Below are positions 35,325-43,868 of a stretch of 64,000 nt of DNA, piece after piece. The notes under the pieces were generated by a model, which worked only from the letters and a program-made list of their open reading frames with translations, was not told where the DNA came from and did not search any database. Made by a program: the position numbers and the translations under genes. Source of the DNA: GM7GCV1 sp965221105 (lineage in GTDB: Bacteria > Pseudomonadota > Gammaproteobacteria > Pseudomonadales > GM7GCV1); the NCBI GenBank assembly GCA_965221105.1, contig OZ244871.1:1736001-1800000 (forward strand), written 5' to 3'. The stretch's first letter is position 1; each line of letters begins with the position of its first letter.

Positions 35325-36245
35325 ATGACTCTGACAGAACTGCGTTACGTTGTCATGCTGGCCAAGGAGCAACACTTCGGCAGGGCCGCTGAACGCTGTT
35401 TCGTAAGCCAGCCAACCCTGAGTATTGCTGTAAAAAAACTGGAAGACGAGCTGGGGATCGCTTTGTTTGAGCGAACCAAGAGCAGGGTTCGCCCCACACC
35501 TACAGGAGAGCAGATCATTGCGCAGGCGCAGCAAATCATTGAGCAGACATCGACCATCAAGGACCTGGCGAGTTCGGGCAGGGATCAGTTCAGCATCCCG
35601 CTCTCGGTGGGCGCAATTTTTACCATAGGCCCCTACCTGTTCCCCCAGCTGATCCCCAAGCTTCAGATCATTGCCAGGGATATGCCGCTGATTATCGAGG
35701 AGGGATACACCGCCAGCCTGCGCAAGCGACTGCGCAATGGCGAGCTGGATGTGGTGATTCTGTCGCTGCCCTTTGCCGAACCCGATATAGTGACCCAGGA
35801 ACTCTATGAAGAAGCCTTCGTGGTATTGATGCCGGCATCACATCGCCTGGCTACCCGCAAATTGATCAGGGCGATTGATCTGAACGAAGAGAATCTGTTA
35901 TTGCTGGGTGAGGGACACTGCTTCAGAGACCAGATACTCGAATACTGTCCCGACCTCAAAACTTCAGTTGAAGACAGTGATTCGCTCATACGGACAGCCG
36001 CCGAGGGCAGTTCACTGGAAACCCTACGACACATGGTTGCCTCTGGACTGGGGATTACCATCCTTCCCTACTCGGCGACTTTCAATACGCATTACACTGA
36101 GGATGCCATGGTCATTCGTCGCTTTCAGGCACCCGCCCCGGTTCGAAAAGTTGCCCTCGCCTGGCGTGCGAGCTTTCCCCGCCACAAGGCGGTTGATGCT
36201 CTGCGCCAGAGCATTCAGCAGTGTGGATTCGAGGGAATCAGTTAA
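35325..36245 (+). CDS. oxyR: Hydrogen peroxide-sensing regulator OxyR
   Basis: LysR-type activator of peroxide defence. The 306-residue protein has the N-terminal winged helix (FGRAAERCFVSQPTLSIAVKKLEDELG) and both redox cysteines, C199 in GEGHCFRDQ and C208 in LEYCPD, at the same positions as in E. coli OxyR. The gene is followed by recG 16 bases later, the Pseudomonas arrangement. Confidence 0.96.
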   Translation: MTLTELRYVVMLAKEQHFGRAAERCFVSQPTLSIAVKKLEDELGIALFERTKSRVRPTPTGEQIIAQAQQIIEQTSTIKDLASSGRDQFSIPLSVGAIFTIGPYLFPQLIPKLQIIARDMPLIIEEGYTASLRKRLRNGELDVVILSLPFAEPDIVTQELYEEAFVVLMPASHRLATRKLIRAIDLNEENLLLLGEGHCFRDQILEYCPDLKTSVEDSDSLIRTAAEGSSLETLRHMVASGLGITILPYSATFNTHYTEDAMVIRRFQAPAPVRKVALAWRASFPRHKAVDALRQSIQQCGFEGIS

Positions 36246-36261
36246 ACCGACTGGAGTACGT

Positions 36262-38352
36262 GTGGCCTCTCCCCATATTCAGGTACGATCGCTGGAGCTC
36301 TCGGTTGACCAGCTGAAAGGCGTCGGACCGAAGCTCGCGCAGATACTGGCTGGAGCCGGAATGTATCAGTTGGTAGATGTGCTGTTCAGGTTGCCAATTC
36401 GGTACCTGGATCGAACCCGTATCTCGCCCATGGGGTCTCTGCAACCCGATGCCCATGTGGTCATACAGGGCGAAATACAGGCGGCTGATGTGCTTTCTGA
36501 TCGCCGCAGAAGCCTGATGATAAAGATCGCTGACGGCACCGGTATTGCCACGCTCAGATTTTTTCATTTTTCCAACAGCCAGAAGAATTCTATGAGGCGG
36601 GGCAAGCACCTTCGTTGTTACGGTCAGGTTCGGATGGGGCGCGCCGGACTCGAATTGTATCACCCGGAGTATGAATTTGTTGCCAAGGACGAACCTCTTC
36701 CTGACACCGGGCTGACGCCAGTCTACCCGCTTACCGAAGGATTGACCCAAAAGCGCATGCGAGATCTTGCTCGCCAGTCGCTGCAGGTGCTCGAACAATC
36801 TGATGTTGAAGAGCTCCTGCCGGAAGAAACCATTGGCGGGCGACAGGTTTCACTCAAGCAGGCCCTGTTGTATCTGCACCAGCCGCCGCCGGATGCACCC
36901 CTTCAAGATTTGTTGACAGGCTGTCACCCCCTGCAGCGCAAGATTGCTTTTGAGGAACTTGTCGCCCACCAGGTCAGCCTGCAGCGAGCGAGAATTGTGG
37001 TGAGAGCACAGCAGGCGCTTTCCTTGCGTGCCAGTGAGGAAAGTCTGGAGAGGTTTCACCAGCAGCTCGGGTTTCGCCCAACCCGCGCCCAGCGGAGGGT
37101 ACTGGAGGAGATCAACGACGATCTGCAGTCGGACAAGCCCATGCTCAGGCTTTTGCAGGGAGATGTGGGCTCAGGGAAAACCCTGGTGGCCGCAGAAACC
37201 CTGATGGCGGCACTGGACTCGGGACACCAGGCAGCATTGATGGCACCAACCGAAATACTGGCCGAACAGCATCTGAACACGCTCAGTAACTGGTTTGCGG
37301 ACAGTGACTACAGCATCCTGTTTCTGTCGGGGAAGACCCGGGGCAAAGCTCGTGATACCTGTCTGGAAATGATTGCGAGCGGTCAGGCGCTGCTTGTTAT
37401 TGGCACCCATGCATTGATTCAGCCGGATGTTGTTTTCGCGGATCTGGGCCTGTTGGTTATCGATGAGCAACACCGGTTTGGAGTAGGTCAGCGGATGTCA
37501 CTCGGAGAAAAGGGATTGAATGCAGATTATTTTCCCCATCAACTGGTGATGACCGCGACACCGATTCCCCGGACGCTGGCAATGAGTCGGTACAGCGATC
37601 TCGATACCTCCATTATTGATGAAATGCCGCCGGGCAGATCGCCGGTGACGACTGCCGCGCTCCCGTCGGTGCGGCGCACACAGGTCATCGAAAGAGTGAG
37701 GGAGGCTGTTAGGGAAGGGCGTCAGGCGTACTGGGTGTGCACCCTGGTCGAGGAGTCCGAAGTGCTTCAGGCACAGGCAGCCGAGGCCACGGCGGCTGAA
37801 TTGAAAACATCGCTCGCGGGTCTGAATATCGGGCTTGTTCATGGCAGGGTGAAATCAGCCGAGAAAACCGCCGTAATGGACTCCTTTAAAGCGGGCAACC
37901 TGGATGTGCTGGTGGCTACCACAGTGATTGAGGTGGGTGTGGATGTCCCCAATGCCAGCCTGATGATCATCGAGAACCCTGAGCGCTTGGGGCTGTCACA
38001 ATTGCATCAACTGCGTGGACGGGTTGGTCGGGGCTCTGATCAGTCCCATTGCCTGTTGCTCTATGAAGCTCCCTTGTCAAAAAACAGCGCGGTCCGCATC
38101 AAAACCATGCGTGAGACCAACGACGGCTTCAAGATCGCTGACACAGATTTGGAATTGCGGGGACCGGGCGAGTTACTGGGGCACCGCCAGGCAGGAGAGG
38201 TTGGTTTTCTGATGGCTGACATTGTCCGCGATGCTGAGCTGCTGCCCAGGGCAGTGGAGGTTGCGAGACAGATGCTCGCCACGGAGCCGGAGCGGGCGGA
38301 GCGGCTTTTTCATCGCTGGTTGCCACAGGCATCCAGGTACCTCAATGCCTAA
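36262..38352 (+). CDS. recG: ATP-dependent DNA helicase RecG
   Basis: Branch-migrating helicase that regresses stalled forks and processes recombination intermediates. With the GTG start at 36262 (GGAG upstream) the protein is 696 residues, the family length; the open frame upstream lies inside oxyR. Domains: wedge/OB fold (about 10-160), then helicase motifs GDVGSGKTLVA, TEILAEQH, IDEQHRFGV, TATPIPRTL, VEVGVDVPNA, QLRGRVGRG, and the C-terminal FKIADTDLELRGPGELLGHRQ. Confidence 0.95.
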   Translation: MASPHIQVRSLELSVDQLKGVGPKLAQILAGAGMYQLVDVLFRLPIRYLDRTRISPMGSLQPDAHVVIQGEIQAADVLSDRRRSLMIKIADGTGIATLRFFHFSNSQKNSMRRGKHLRCYGQVRMGRAGLELYHPEYEFVAKDEPLPDTGLTPVYPLTEGLTQKRMRDLARQSLQVLEQSDVEELLPEETIGGRQVSLKQALLYLHQPPPDAPLQDLLTGCHPLQRKIAFEELVAHQVSLQRARIVVRAQQALSLRASEESLERFHQQLGFRPTRAQRRVLEEINDDLQSDKPMLRLLQGDVGSGKTLVAAETLMAALDSGHQAALMAPTEILAEQHLNTLSNWFADSDYSILFLSGKTRGKARDTCLEMIASGQALLVIGTHALIQPDVVFADLGLLVIDEQHRFGVGQRMSLGEKGLNADYFPHQLVMTATPIPRTLAMSRYSDLDTSIIDEMPPGRSPVTTAALPSVRRTQVIERVREAVREGRQAYWVCTLVEESEVLQAQAAEATAAELKTSLAGLNIGLVHGRVKSAEKTAVMDSFKAGNLDVLVATTVIEVGVDVPNASLMIIENPERLGLSQLHQLRGRVGRGSDQSHCLLLYEAPLSKNSAVRIKTMRETNDGFKIADTDLELRGPGELLGHRQAGEVGFLMADIVRDAELLPRAVEVARQMLATEPERAERLFHRWLPQASRYLNA

Positions 38353-38497
38353 GCCCGGGAAGGTTGTATTGCGTTGTATTGAGGGCACCGCAGGTATCGA
38401 ACATAGGGCAGGCAGGAGAAACGACAGATCGCCCCAAAGGGAGCCGGGCGTTCTGCCTCATCCGGGGTTGAGGATCGTGAACAACCTGGACTCCCCG

Positions 38498-39076
38498 TCA
38501 GGAGAGCTGTTCATGCCGGTAGCAGCTTACCAGATGGTCGTTGACCATGCCGGTGGCCTGCATAAACGCATAGCAGATGGTTGGTCCGACAAAGCTGAAT
38601 CCGTCTTTTTTGAGTCGCTTGCTCATGTTCTGTGATTGTTGAGTTTTGGCCGGAACCTCTGCCATGGAGCGCCAACCGTTCTGGATGCACACGCCATCAA
38701 CCTGCTGCCAGAGATAATCGCTGAATGATGCTTCGCGTTCAAGAACATCGAGGTACGCACGGGCATTTCGAATTGAGGACTCTATTTTCAATCGGTTGCG
38801 GATGATCCCGGGATTGAGCATCAGCTGCGCTACCTCTCTCGTCCCGAAGCCTGCTATGGTGACAGGGTCAAAGCCGCTGTATGCCTGTCTGTAGGCCTCG
38901 CGCTTTTTGAGTATGGTTATCCACGACAGCCCCGCCTGGGCACCCTCAAGGATCAGAAACTCAAACAATCTCCGGTCGTCAAAAAGTGGAACGCCCCACT
39001 CCTGATCGTGGTAATTCTGGTAGATTGTGCTGCCAGTGCACCAGTCACAGCGGTTCAGATTTTTTTCTTGAGACAT
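38498..39076 (-). CDS. tag: DNA-3-methyladenine glycosylase I
   Basis: Removes 3-methyladenine from alkylated DNA in base-excision repair. The 192-residue protein shows the zinc/base-binding N-terminus NRCDWCTGSTIYQNYHDQEWGVPL, LEGAQAGLSWITILKKREAY, and the C-terminal KKDGFSFVGPTICYAFMQATGMVNDH with HxxxC-type ligands. The start at 39076 is set by the family N-terminus; the frame runs upstream into an IS66 remnant whose end lies only 74 bases away. Confidence 0.95.
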   Translation of the reverse strand: MSQEKNLNRCDWCTGSTIYQNYHDQEWGVPLFDDRRLFEFLILEGAQAGLSWITILKKREAYRQAYSGFDPVTIAGFGTREVAQLMLNPGIIRNRLKIESSIRNARAYLDVLEREASFSDYLWQQVDGVCIQNGWRSMAEVPAKTQQSQNMSKRLKKDGFSFVGPTICYAFMQATGMVNDHLVSCYRHEQLS

Positions 39077-39150
39077 ATTGGCGACCTGAAGCGGACTGAA
39101 TGCGCGGCATACATCGGGTATGAACTCCAGCCAAGGATTTAAGCGGAGCT

Positions 39151-39220
39151 GTAACTGCTCGCCCCCCTTTTCCCGCGTGACCATTGTGGCGGCTGTGCCG
39201 TTGAGTGCAATCTGGATGGC
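39151..39220 (-). repeat. Inverted repeat with 41808-41877, left copy
   Basis: The reverse complement of this 70-base segment matches 41808-41877 at 61 of 70 positions by hand alignment. It covers the 3' end of the IS66 transposase and the element's terminal GTAAC. The 8 bases outside the two copies differ (GCGGAGCT and GTTGTCTA), so no target duplication is left. Confidence 0.75.
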
Positions 39221-39331
39221 GGCACGGCCGCGCTCTCGGCGGACGAACTTCACCCTCAGGTCCCCGGAACCGACGCTGTGCAGCCAGTGGTTCGTACCAT
39301 CGACGCGCAGGCGCTCCGCCGGCGGCATCAC
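39151..39331 (-). pseudogene. IS66-family transposase remnant, left boundary of an island
   Basis: The minus-strand frame carries RLRVDGTNHWLHSVGSGDLR and VKFVRRERGRAA from the middle of an IS66 TnpC transposase, joined directly to IQIALNGTAATMVTREKGGE from its C-terminus, so most of the catalytic domain is deleted. The outer edge at 39151 starts GTAACTGCTCGCCCCCC, like an IS66 terminal repeat. Confidence 0.65.
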
Positions 39332-39622
39332 CCGGTAATGCCGAGACGATGTGCGCGCACTGTGCAGATACGGCGGCGTAGATCGTCATTGGCAGATGTA
39401 TTGTGCACAGGTTAAGAGCGGCATCGCTGGCTTCGTCAGTTGTGGCGCGCACCCAGGTTTTGTTGAAAGACTACCAGCGTTAGCTGCTACTGCTGATAAT
39501 CGCTGCAGTGTGTGAACCACCAGTCAGACTTGCCATATCCGCAACTTTGATTTGTGGCCACATGCATATTTCTGGCCACCGTACATTTGATGATCGCTTT
39601 ATTCACGCAGCACTCAGCCTGG
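39221..39622. other. Gap between IS66 remnant and island genes
   Basis: Apart from the IS66 pieces up to 39331 I see no gene. Minus-strand frames near 39340-39450 read through but show no recognisable domain. Confidence 0.4.
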
Positions 39623-39934
39623 TTAACTGTTCGGCTGATATGCCGTAGCGCCATAATATGCCAAGACTACCCCGGCGAGCGGTCCGTTTGTCCAAGCCAG
39701 ATTTATTTGCATTGCCGAAGTTCCATCGATAAGGCCTAGTGCAAATATCCCCAAAAGACATAGGTATGCCATACGTCGTCGAACCTTAAATCTATCTTTT
39801 GCTTGCTCGATCAGGAATTTTTTGTCTTCGTTATCCAAGTCCGAATCCTTCAAAATTTCGACCAGAGTTTGAATTGGAGATTGGCTTGAATTTTGATCTT
39901 TCGAAATCGAATATGGCTTTTTATCTTCTAACAT
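39623..39934 (-). CDS. Small membrane protein of unknown function
   Basis: A 103-residue protein with a charged N-terminal half (EILKDSDLDNEDKKFLIEQAKDR) and two hydrophobic helices near the C-terminus (MAYLCLLGIFALGLI and GPLAGVVLAYYGATAY). The start at 39934 has AGGAGGT upstream. No family recognised; the layout is holin-like or that of a small effector or regulator, but this is only a comparison of shape. It lies 43 bases after the serine protease gene on the same strand and probably belongs to the same transcript. Confidence 0.6.
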   Translation of the reverse strand: MLEDKKPYSISKDQNSSQSPIQTLVEILKDSDLDNEDKKFLIEQAKDRFKVRRRMAYLCLLGIFALGLIDGTSAMQINLAWTNGPLAGVVLAYYGATAYQPNS

Positions 39935-39977
39935 TATAGACCTCCTATGATTAATGACTTGGAAGCCAGGAGGCATT

Positions 39978-40892
39978 TTATGGGCTGGGTCCAACACTAG
40001 GAGGAGCGACTCCAACTTGAACTGCTGGTATTGCTTGTGCAGCATGCTGTTTGATGAATGCTCTACCGTCATGGTTTTCGACAACTTTTACGGCAGGTGT
40101 CCCAGTGAATGTATGTGTAGTGGAGTGGAAAACAGAAAGAACCATATCTTGAAATCTTTGGTCAGCTTCTAGCCTTGATGTTATCAATTCGCGGTTTTCA
40201 ACCTCTATTCTGGGGATATGTCTTGCGTGGCTCTTGAAATTTTCATGGCCAGCAAGCCACTCAGAAATCATTTCTGCTTTCTGCGAACGGTCATCGATAT
40301 TTTTGAACATGTAAGATTCAAGCCATGTCTTGACCAACTCCTTAGACATTTCTAATGCCGACTCGCATTGTGCAAGAAGATCGGGCCCATACTGGCTGAG
40401 CATTGGCAGCCAAGCAGATAGCTTTGCTGGGTCTGCACACTCCTGCTGTGCTCGGTCAAATTGGTCAAGGACCGCCTGTGCCGGCACAGCCCGTACTCCT
40501 AATGATGTAGGGATCAGAATTTGTGGGTCAGTTGGACCTAGAGACGAATGTTTGCCGAGTACGATTTGGTCTGCGGCACATGCAATCATTGTTGCAGCTG
40601 ACATGGCAAGTTGTGGCACGATCACTCGAATACTAGAGAAACGGGAGCGCAAGTAAGAGACAATAGCCTCGGCCGCCTCTGGAGAACCTCCAGGACCGTG
40701 GAGAATCAAATCAAGTGTTTCGCCTTCCAGCGCATAGCAGACTTCCATAAATGCCTGCATATCCTCGTCATTGATGGAGATTGAGACAGGTGGCGCATCA
40801 TCCCTTTGCAACCAGCCTGAGGCGTACAGGATGACATTCCGCCCAGTGTGTTGATGGAGTTCAACAAGGTACTTCCTTCTAATTACTGTCAA
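39978..40892 (-). CDS. ClpP-fold serine protease of the SDH/SppA-like group, 5' end frameshifted
   Basis: A 304-residue protein resembling serine dehydrogenase proteinase (SDH_sah) and related ClpP/SppA-fold enzymes. Key features: HQHTGRNVILYASGWL, the oxyanion-type LILHGPGGSPEAAEAIVSYLR, VIVPQLAMSAATMIACAAD with the putative nucleophile S98, and GKHSSLGPTDPQI. Such proteins lack a signal peptide and are probably cytosolic or membrane-peripheral. The frame opens with TTG at 40892 inside conserved sequence; about 25 N-terminal codons lie in a different frame (40879-40962). A Pro/Val/Gly-rich tail ends the protein. Confidence 0.75.
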   Translation of the reverse strand: MTVIRRKYLVELHQHTGRNVILYASGWLQRDDAPPVSISINDEDMQAFMEVCYALEGETLDLILHGPGGSPEAAEAIVSYLRSRFSSIRVIVPQLAMSAATMIACAADQIVLGKHSSLGPTDPQILIPTSLGVRAVPAQAVLDQFDRAQQECADPAKLSAWLPMLSQYGPDLLAQCESALEMSKELVKTWLESYMFKNIDDRSQKAEMISEWLAGHENFKSHARHIPRIEVENRELITSRLEADQRFQDMVLSVFHSTTHTFTGTPAVKVVENHDGRAFIKQHAAQAIPAVQVGVAPPSVGPSP

Positions 40893-40962
40893 AATCCGGA
40901 AACTGTCCTGGCTGGACTACTGTGGCTCGCAGTTCTTCGAGAATCTCACTCCAAATCGGCAT
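40879..40962 (-). pseudogene. Out-of-frame N-terminus of the SDH-like protease
   Basis: ATG at 40962 encodes MPIWSEILEELRATVVQPGQ followed by FPDFDSN and a stop. Homologues as I recall them begin MPxWxEIL.EL and run through PDFDxVRRKYL, so this is the natural start of the protease, put out of frame by a one-base gain or two-base loss around GATTTTGACAGTAA. Either a recent mutation, a sequencing error or a recoding site. Confidence 0.55.
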
Positions 40963-40987
40963 TTCTGGAATCCCGTATGCTTTAGAT

Positions 40988-41188
40988 TCAAGAAATTCTG
41001 GAGGAGTTTGTTGTCGTGATTCTTACAGGATTTTGGGTAGCAGATCGGTAGGGGTTCAAGCCTTGATCCTTCTTCAGCCAGTTGCAATAAACTTCCATAG
41101 CTTCACGAATACCGGGACGAGCAAGTGCTGCCTTGAGCATCTCGGCATGTGCCTGTTTTCGTTTGGTAGGCTTGCTTTGTGTAGGCAT
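40988..41188 (-). CDS. Small basic protein of unknown function
   Basis: A 66-residue protein, Lys-rich at its N-terminus (MPTQSKPTKRKQAHAEMLKA), with a likely helix (ALARPGIREAMEVYCNWLKK). CGAGGG precedes the ATG. It lies 25 bases upstream of the protease's natural start on the same strand, so the two are probably co-transcribed. A nucleic-acid-binding regulator or partner of the protease is possible; no family recognised. Confidence 0.55.
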   Translation of the reverse strand: MPTQSKPTKRKQAHAEMLKAALARPGIREAMEVYCNWLKKDQGLNPYRSATQNPVRITTTNSSRIS

Positions 41189-41483
41189 TAAAACCCTCGT
41201 TATTCTATATACTGAGTCACCATATCATAGTCCTTGCCATTCCGCGAACACTACACTACATATGTAAGCCCTATCGGCGTTTTCTGGCCTGAGGTCACGG
41301 ATAACGTAAATGCAGGCGAAGAAGTCAAAATCAGGCTTGATTCTAGACATCATGTTTTGACCTGCCCATCTCAACACACGTGGATTGTGTTCAAATGGGA
41401 CACTTCAACACAGAGCCTACTTAAGAGGACAGGCCATGAACACAGAGTGCACAACAGAAGCACATCAGATTGAAGCAGCAGCA

Positions 41484-41877
41484 ACAACAGGCGCCGCAGG
41501 TGAAACGGTCGGCAGCACAAGAACTCCCCAGGACCCCCGCCCGCATCGACGGACAACGCGGGCGCATCGCCAAGTCCGACACCCAGAACCTCCCCGAGGC
41601 GCTGACCCAGTGCGACACCGAGGTGCTGCGCACCGCCGCGACCCCGACACCCCGTTCACCAACACCCGCGCCGAGCGCGATATCCGCATGGTCACAGTCA
41701 GGCAGACAGTCTCCGGGTGCGTCCGAACCCCCTGCCACGCCGAGGCCCACTGCCGAATCTCCAGCTCCCTCCAGTCCATGGCCCACCAGGGCCCCAACCC
41801 GCTGACTGCCATCCAGATCGCCCTCAACGGCACCGCCGCCACGATGATCAAGCAGGAGAAGGGGGGCGAGTAGTTAC
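41484..41877 (+). pseudogene. IS66-family transposase C-terminal remnant, right boundary of the island
   Basis: Two frames together give an IS66 TnpC C-terminus: RIDGQRGRIAKSDTQNLPEA and LTQCDTEVLR in one frame, then TPFTNTRAERDIRMVTVRQT, VSGCVRTPCHAEAHCRISSS and NPLTAIQIALNGTAAT in the next. The frameshift is near 41640. FTNTRAERDIRM carries the conserved catalytic-region Glu. The element end GAGTAGTTAC stops at 41877, 12 bases before dtd. Confidence 0.75.
41808..41877 (+). repeat. Inverted repeat with 39151-39220, right copy
   Basis: See the left copy. The two transposase remnants read outward, so the 2.6 kb between them has the layout of a composite element. Confidence 0.75.
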
Positions 41878-41889
41878 GTTGTCTAGAAA

Positions 41890-42330
41890 ATGAAGGCCTT
41901 ACTTCAAAGAGTCACCCAGGCACGAGTTGAGATTGATGGCAGGACCGCTGGAGAAATTGGCGCTGGCATGCTGGTTTTTCTGGGGGTTGATGCAGGCGAC
42001 AGTCCGGCCAGCGCCGAAAAGTTGGCAGAGCGCGTCATGGGCTACCGCATTTTTGCCGACTCTGAGGACAAAATGAACCTGAGTTTGGTGGATGTTGAAC
42101 AGGATATGCTGGTGGTCTCCCAGGTTACGCTTTCTGCAGACACCTCTAAAGGGCGTCGACCTGGATTTTCCAGCGGAGCCAGCCCGGAGCAGGCGAACGC
42201 GCTCTACCAGCATTTCGTCGATGTGTGCCGCGGCAGGTTGCCCTGCGTCGAAACGGGGGAGTTTGGAGCGGACATGCAGGTGCAGCTGGTGAATGATGGC
42301 CCGGTGACCTTTCTTCTGGAGTCCTCCTGA
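41890..42330 (+). CDS. dtd: D-aminoacyl-tRNA deacylase
   Basis: Hydrolyses D-amino acids and Gly mischarged on tRNA. The 146-residue protein shows MKALLQRVTQARVEIDGR, GMLVFLGVDAGD, the active-site LVVSQVTLSADTSKGRRPGFSSGA, and the Gly-cisPro motif region NDGPVTFLLES. Length and start are typical. Followed after 29 bases by the shikimate-kinase-like gene. Confidence 0.96.
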   Translation: MKALLQRVTQARVEIDGRTAGEIGAGMLVFLGVDAGDSPASAEKLAERVMGYRIFADSEDKMNLSLVDVEQDMLVVSQVTLSADTSKGRRPGFSSGASPEQANALYQHFVDVCRGRLPCVETGEFGADMQVQLVNDGPVTFLLESS

Positions 42331-42359
42331 GGTGGTCCGAACCAGACCGGGTAGAGAAT

Positions 42360-42911
42360 ATGACGAGCATCGTTCTGACAGGTATGCCCGGGGCGGGAAA
42401 GAGCACCATAGGGGTGCTGCTCGCCAAACGCCTGGGCATGGGATTTACAGACACAGATGTTCTGATCCAGACCCGTGAACAGAAAACGCTGCAACAGATA
42501 CTCAATGACCACGGCTACATGGCGCTGCGGTCAATTGAGGAGCAGGTGTTGCTCAGTGCGAATCTTGATCGTCGCGTTGTTGCGACGGGAGGGAGTGCCG
42601 TGTACAGCGACCCCGGAATGCAACGACTCAAATCCTGCGGTACGGTGATCTATCTGGTAATGTCTGTCGCCGGGTTGAGATCACGCATTCAGGACTACGA
42701 AACTCGCGGTCTTGCCAAGACACCCGAGCAGACGCTCGATCAACTCTACGAAGAGCGTCATCCTCTGTATCTGAAATATGCTGACCTCTGCGTGCATGCA
42801 GCAGATAAAAACACAGAGCAGCTTGTAGCTGAATTGGCGTCCTCACCGCTGACTGGAAACTGCCAGCCGACTCAGCGCTCGTTCGTGGAGTGTGTGCCAC
42901 GCGGAGAGTGA
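42360..42911 (+). CDS. Shikimate kinase-like protein
   Basis: A 183-residue P-loop kinase. GMPGAGKSTIGVLLAKRLG is the Walker A region, FTDTDVLIQ the shikimate-binding Asp pair, and VVATGGSAVY the GGG-type motif (GGS here, where shikimate kinase usually has GGG). The lid carries RGLAKTPEQTLDQLYEERHPLY, a pattern seen in AroK. Either the fifth-step enzyme of the chorismate pathway or a paralogue; whether a second aroK exists elsewhere is unknown. Its 3' end overlaps the convergent thioredoxin-like gene by 40 bases. Confidence 0.75.
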   Translation: MTSIVLTGMPGAGKSTIGVLLAKRLGMGFTDTDVLIQTREQKTLQQILNDHGYMALRSIEEQVLLSANLDRRVVATGGSAVYSDPGMQRLKSCGTVIYLVMSVAGLRSRIQDYETRGLAKTPEQTLDQLYEERHPLYLKYADLCVHAADKNTEQLVAELASSPLTGNCQPTQRSFVECVPRGE

Positions 42912-43381
42912 TGGCGGCGTGCCGACATCCTTTCTATCTCTGTCAGAAACTCAACCGGGTCGAACGTTGTGATGACCCTGCGTGCCGACTGGCTCTCGGG
43001 CTCGATGATCAGGACTGTGGGGAAACCCTGAATTCCGTACCTGTCGAAAATGGCTTGATCCTGATCCCAATCCAGGCGGCTGAATAGATAATCCGACTGA
43101 ATTTTTTCGCGTACCTGCTCATTGCCAAAAACCTGGTTGTCCAGGCGGCGGCAGGTGCCACACCAGATTGCTGCGAACTCCAGCATCACAGGTTTTCCCG
43201 TTTCCTCTGAAAGTCTGAGCACCTGTTCGTAGGGGAGGTACTCCAGACCGGTTTTGTCCACTGCACGGTGTCCAAGCCAGCCATTTATGGGCTTGGCGGC
43301 CAGAATGGCGACCACAAGTATGAAGGCCAGAGGCCCAAATTTTCGAGCCAGGGTAAGAGTCTTGTTGCCTGGTGTGTTCAT
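42872..43381 (-). CDS. Membrane-anchored thioredoxin-fold protein (DsbD C-terminal-like)
   Basis: A 169-residue protein with an N-terminal membrane anchor (FGPLAFILVVAILAA) and a thioredoxin domain facing the periplasm. The active site is FAAIWCGTCRRLD, a WCGTC variant, and GIQGFPTVLIIEP carries the cis-Pro. The spacing and VMLEFAAIWC resemble the C-terminal domain of DsbD and thioredoxin-7 proteins. Likely a thiol reductase or a holder of reducing equivalents for envelope proteins. Confidence 0.8.
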   Translation of the reverse strand: MNTPGNKTLTLARKFGPLAFILVVAILAAKPINGWLGHRAVDKTGLEYLPYEQVLRLSEETGKPVMLEFAAIWCGTCRRLDNQVFGNEQVREKIQSDYLFSRLDWDQDQAIFDRYGIQGFPTVLIIEPESQSARRVITTFDPVEFLTEIERMSARRHHSPRGTHSTNER

Positions 43382-43523
43382 GCCGTCATTTTAAGTTCGA
43401 CAATGCAGCACACAGGTGAAATTTTGGAAAGGTTGGTGTATAGCTGTGTGGCTTGCGGCATGCCTGCTACAGAACATGCCTACGGGCGGGACATGCACAC
43501 AGGGTTGGGGTCGGGCTTGCCCG

Positions 43524-43868
43524 TCAGCCGTCCTTGTTTTCGGGGTCTTCTTCTGCGGATTCATTATCGGCTGATGGCTCTGCCTCCGCCGGGGGCTCCT
43601 CAGTCACTGAAGATTTTTCCTCAGCAGGAGCCTCTTCCTCTGGGGCAGCAGCCTGTTCCTTTTCAGTGGTTTCCTCTGCTGCTGCAGTCTCCTCGGAAGA
43701 CTCTTCTTTTTTTGGCTTTGGTTCCGTAGCCGCGATCAGGCCTGCTTCAAGAAGCACAGCTATTTTGTTGTCGCCGTTCACGGGTTGGCCCTTGAGGGTT
43801 TTTACCGCGTACCGGCCATCGCCACGCCTGAAAATCTTGTGGGTTTGGGTTTTCTTTTCCAGTTGCAT
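43524..43868 (-). CDS. Uncharacterised protein with a long acidic tail
   Basis: A 114-residue protein. The first 45 residues are a compact conserved-looking domain (LEKKTQTHKIFRRGDGRYAV, then KTLKGQPVNGDNKIAVLLEAGLI); the rest is a Glu/Ala/Pro-rich low-complexity tail of very low pI. ATG at 43868 has GGTGAG upstream; a GTG two codons earlier is possible. No function is assigned. Acidic tails often serve in binding basic proteins. Confidence 0.65.
   Translation of the reverse strand: MQLEKKTQTHKIFRRGDGRYAVKTLKGQPVNGDNKIAVLLEAGLIAATEPKPKKEESSEETAAAEETTEKEQAAAPEEEAPAEEKSSVTEEPPAEAEPSADNESAEEDPENKDG

Noticed and set aside
35908..36261. N-terminal extension of RecG by 118 codons
   Set aside because: It lies inside oxyR in another frame; GTG at 36262 gives the normal RecG length.
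41234..41473. 79-codon plus-strand ORF within the IS66-bounded island
   Set aside because: No recognisable domain or convincing ribosome-binding site, and its 3' part runs into the transposase remnant.
39151..41877. Target-site duplication expected for IS66 (8 bp) at the island edges
   Set aside because: The flanking octamers GCGGAGCT and GTTGTCTA differ, so transposition of the whole unit as one event is not supported.
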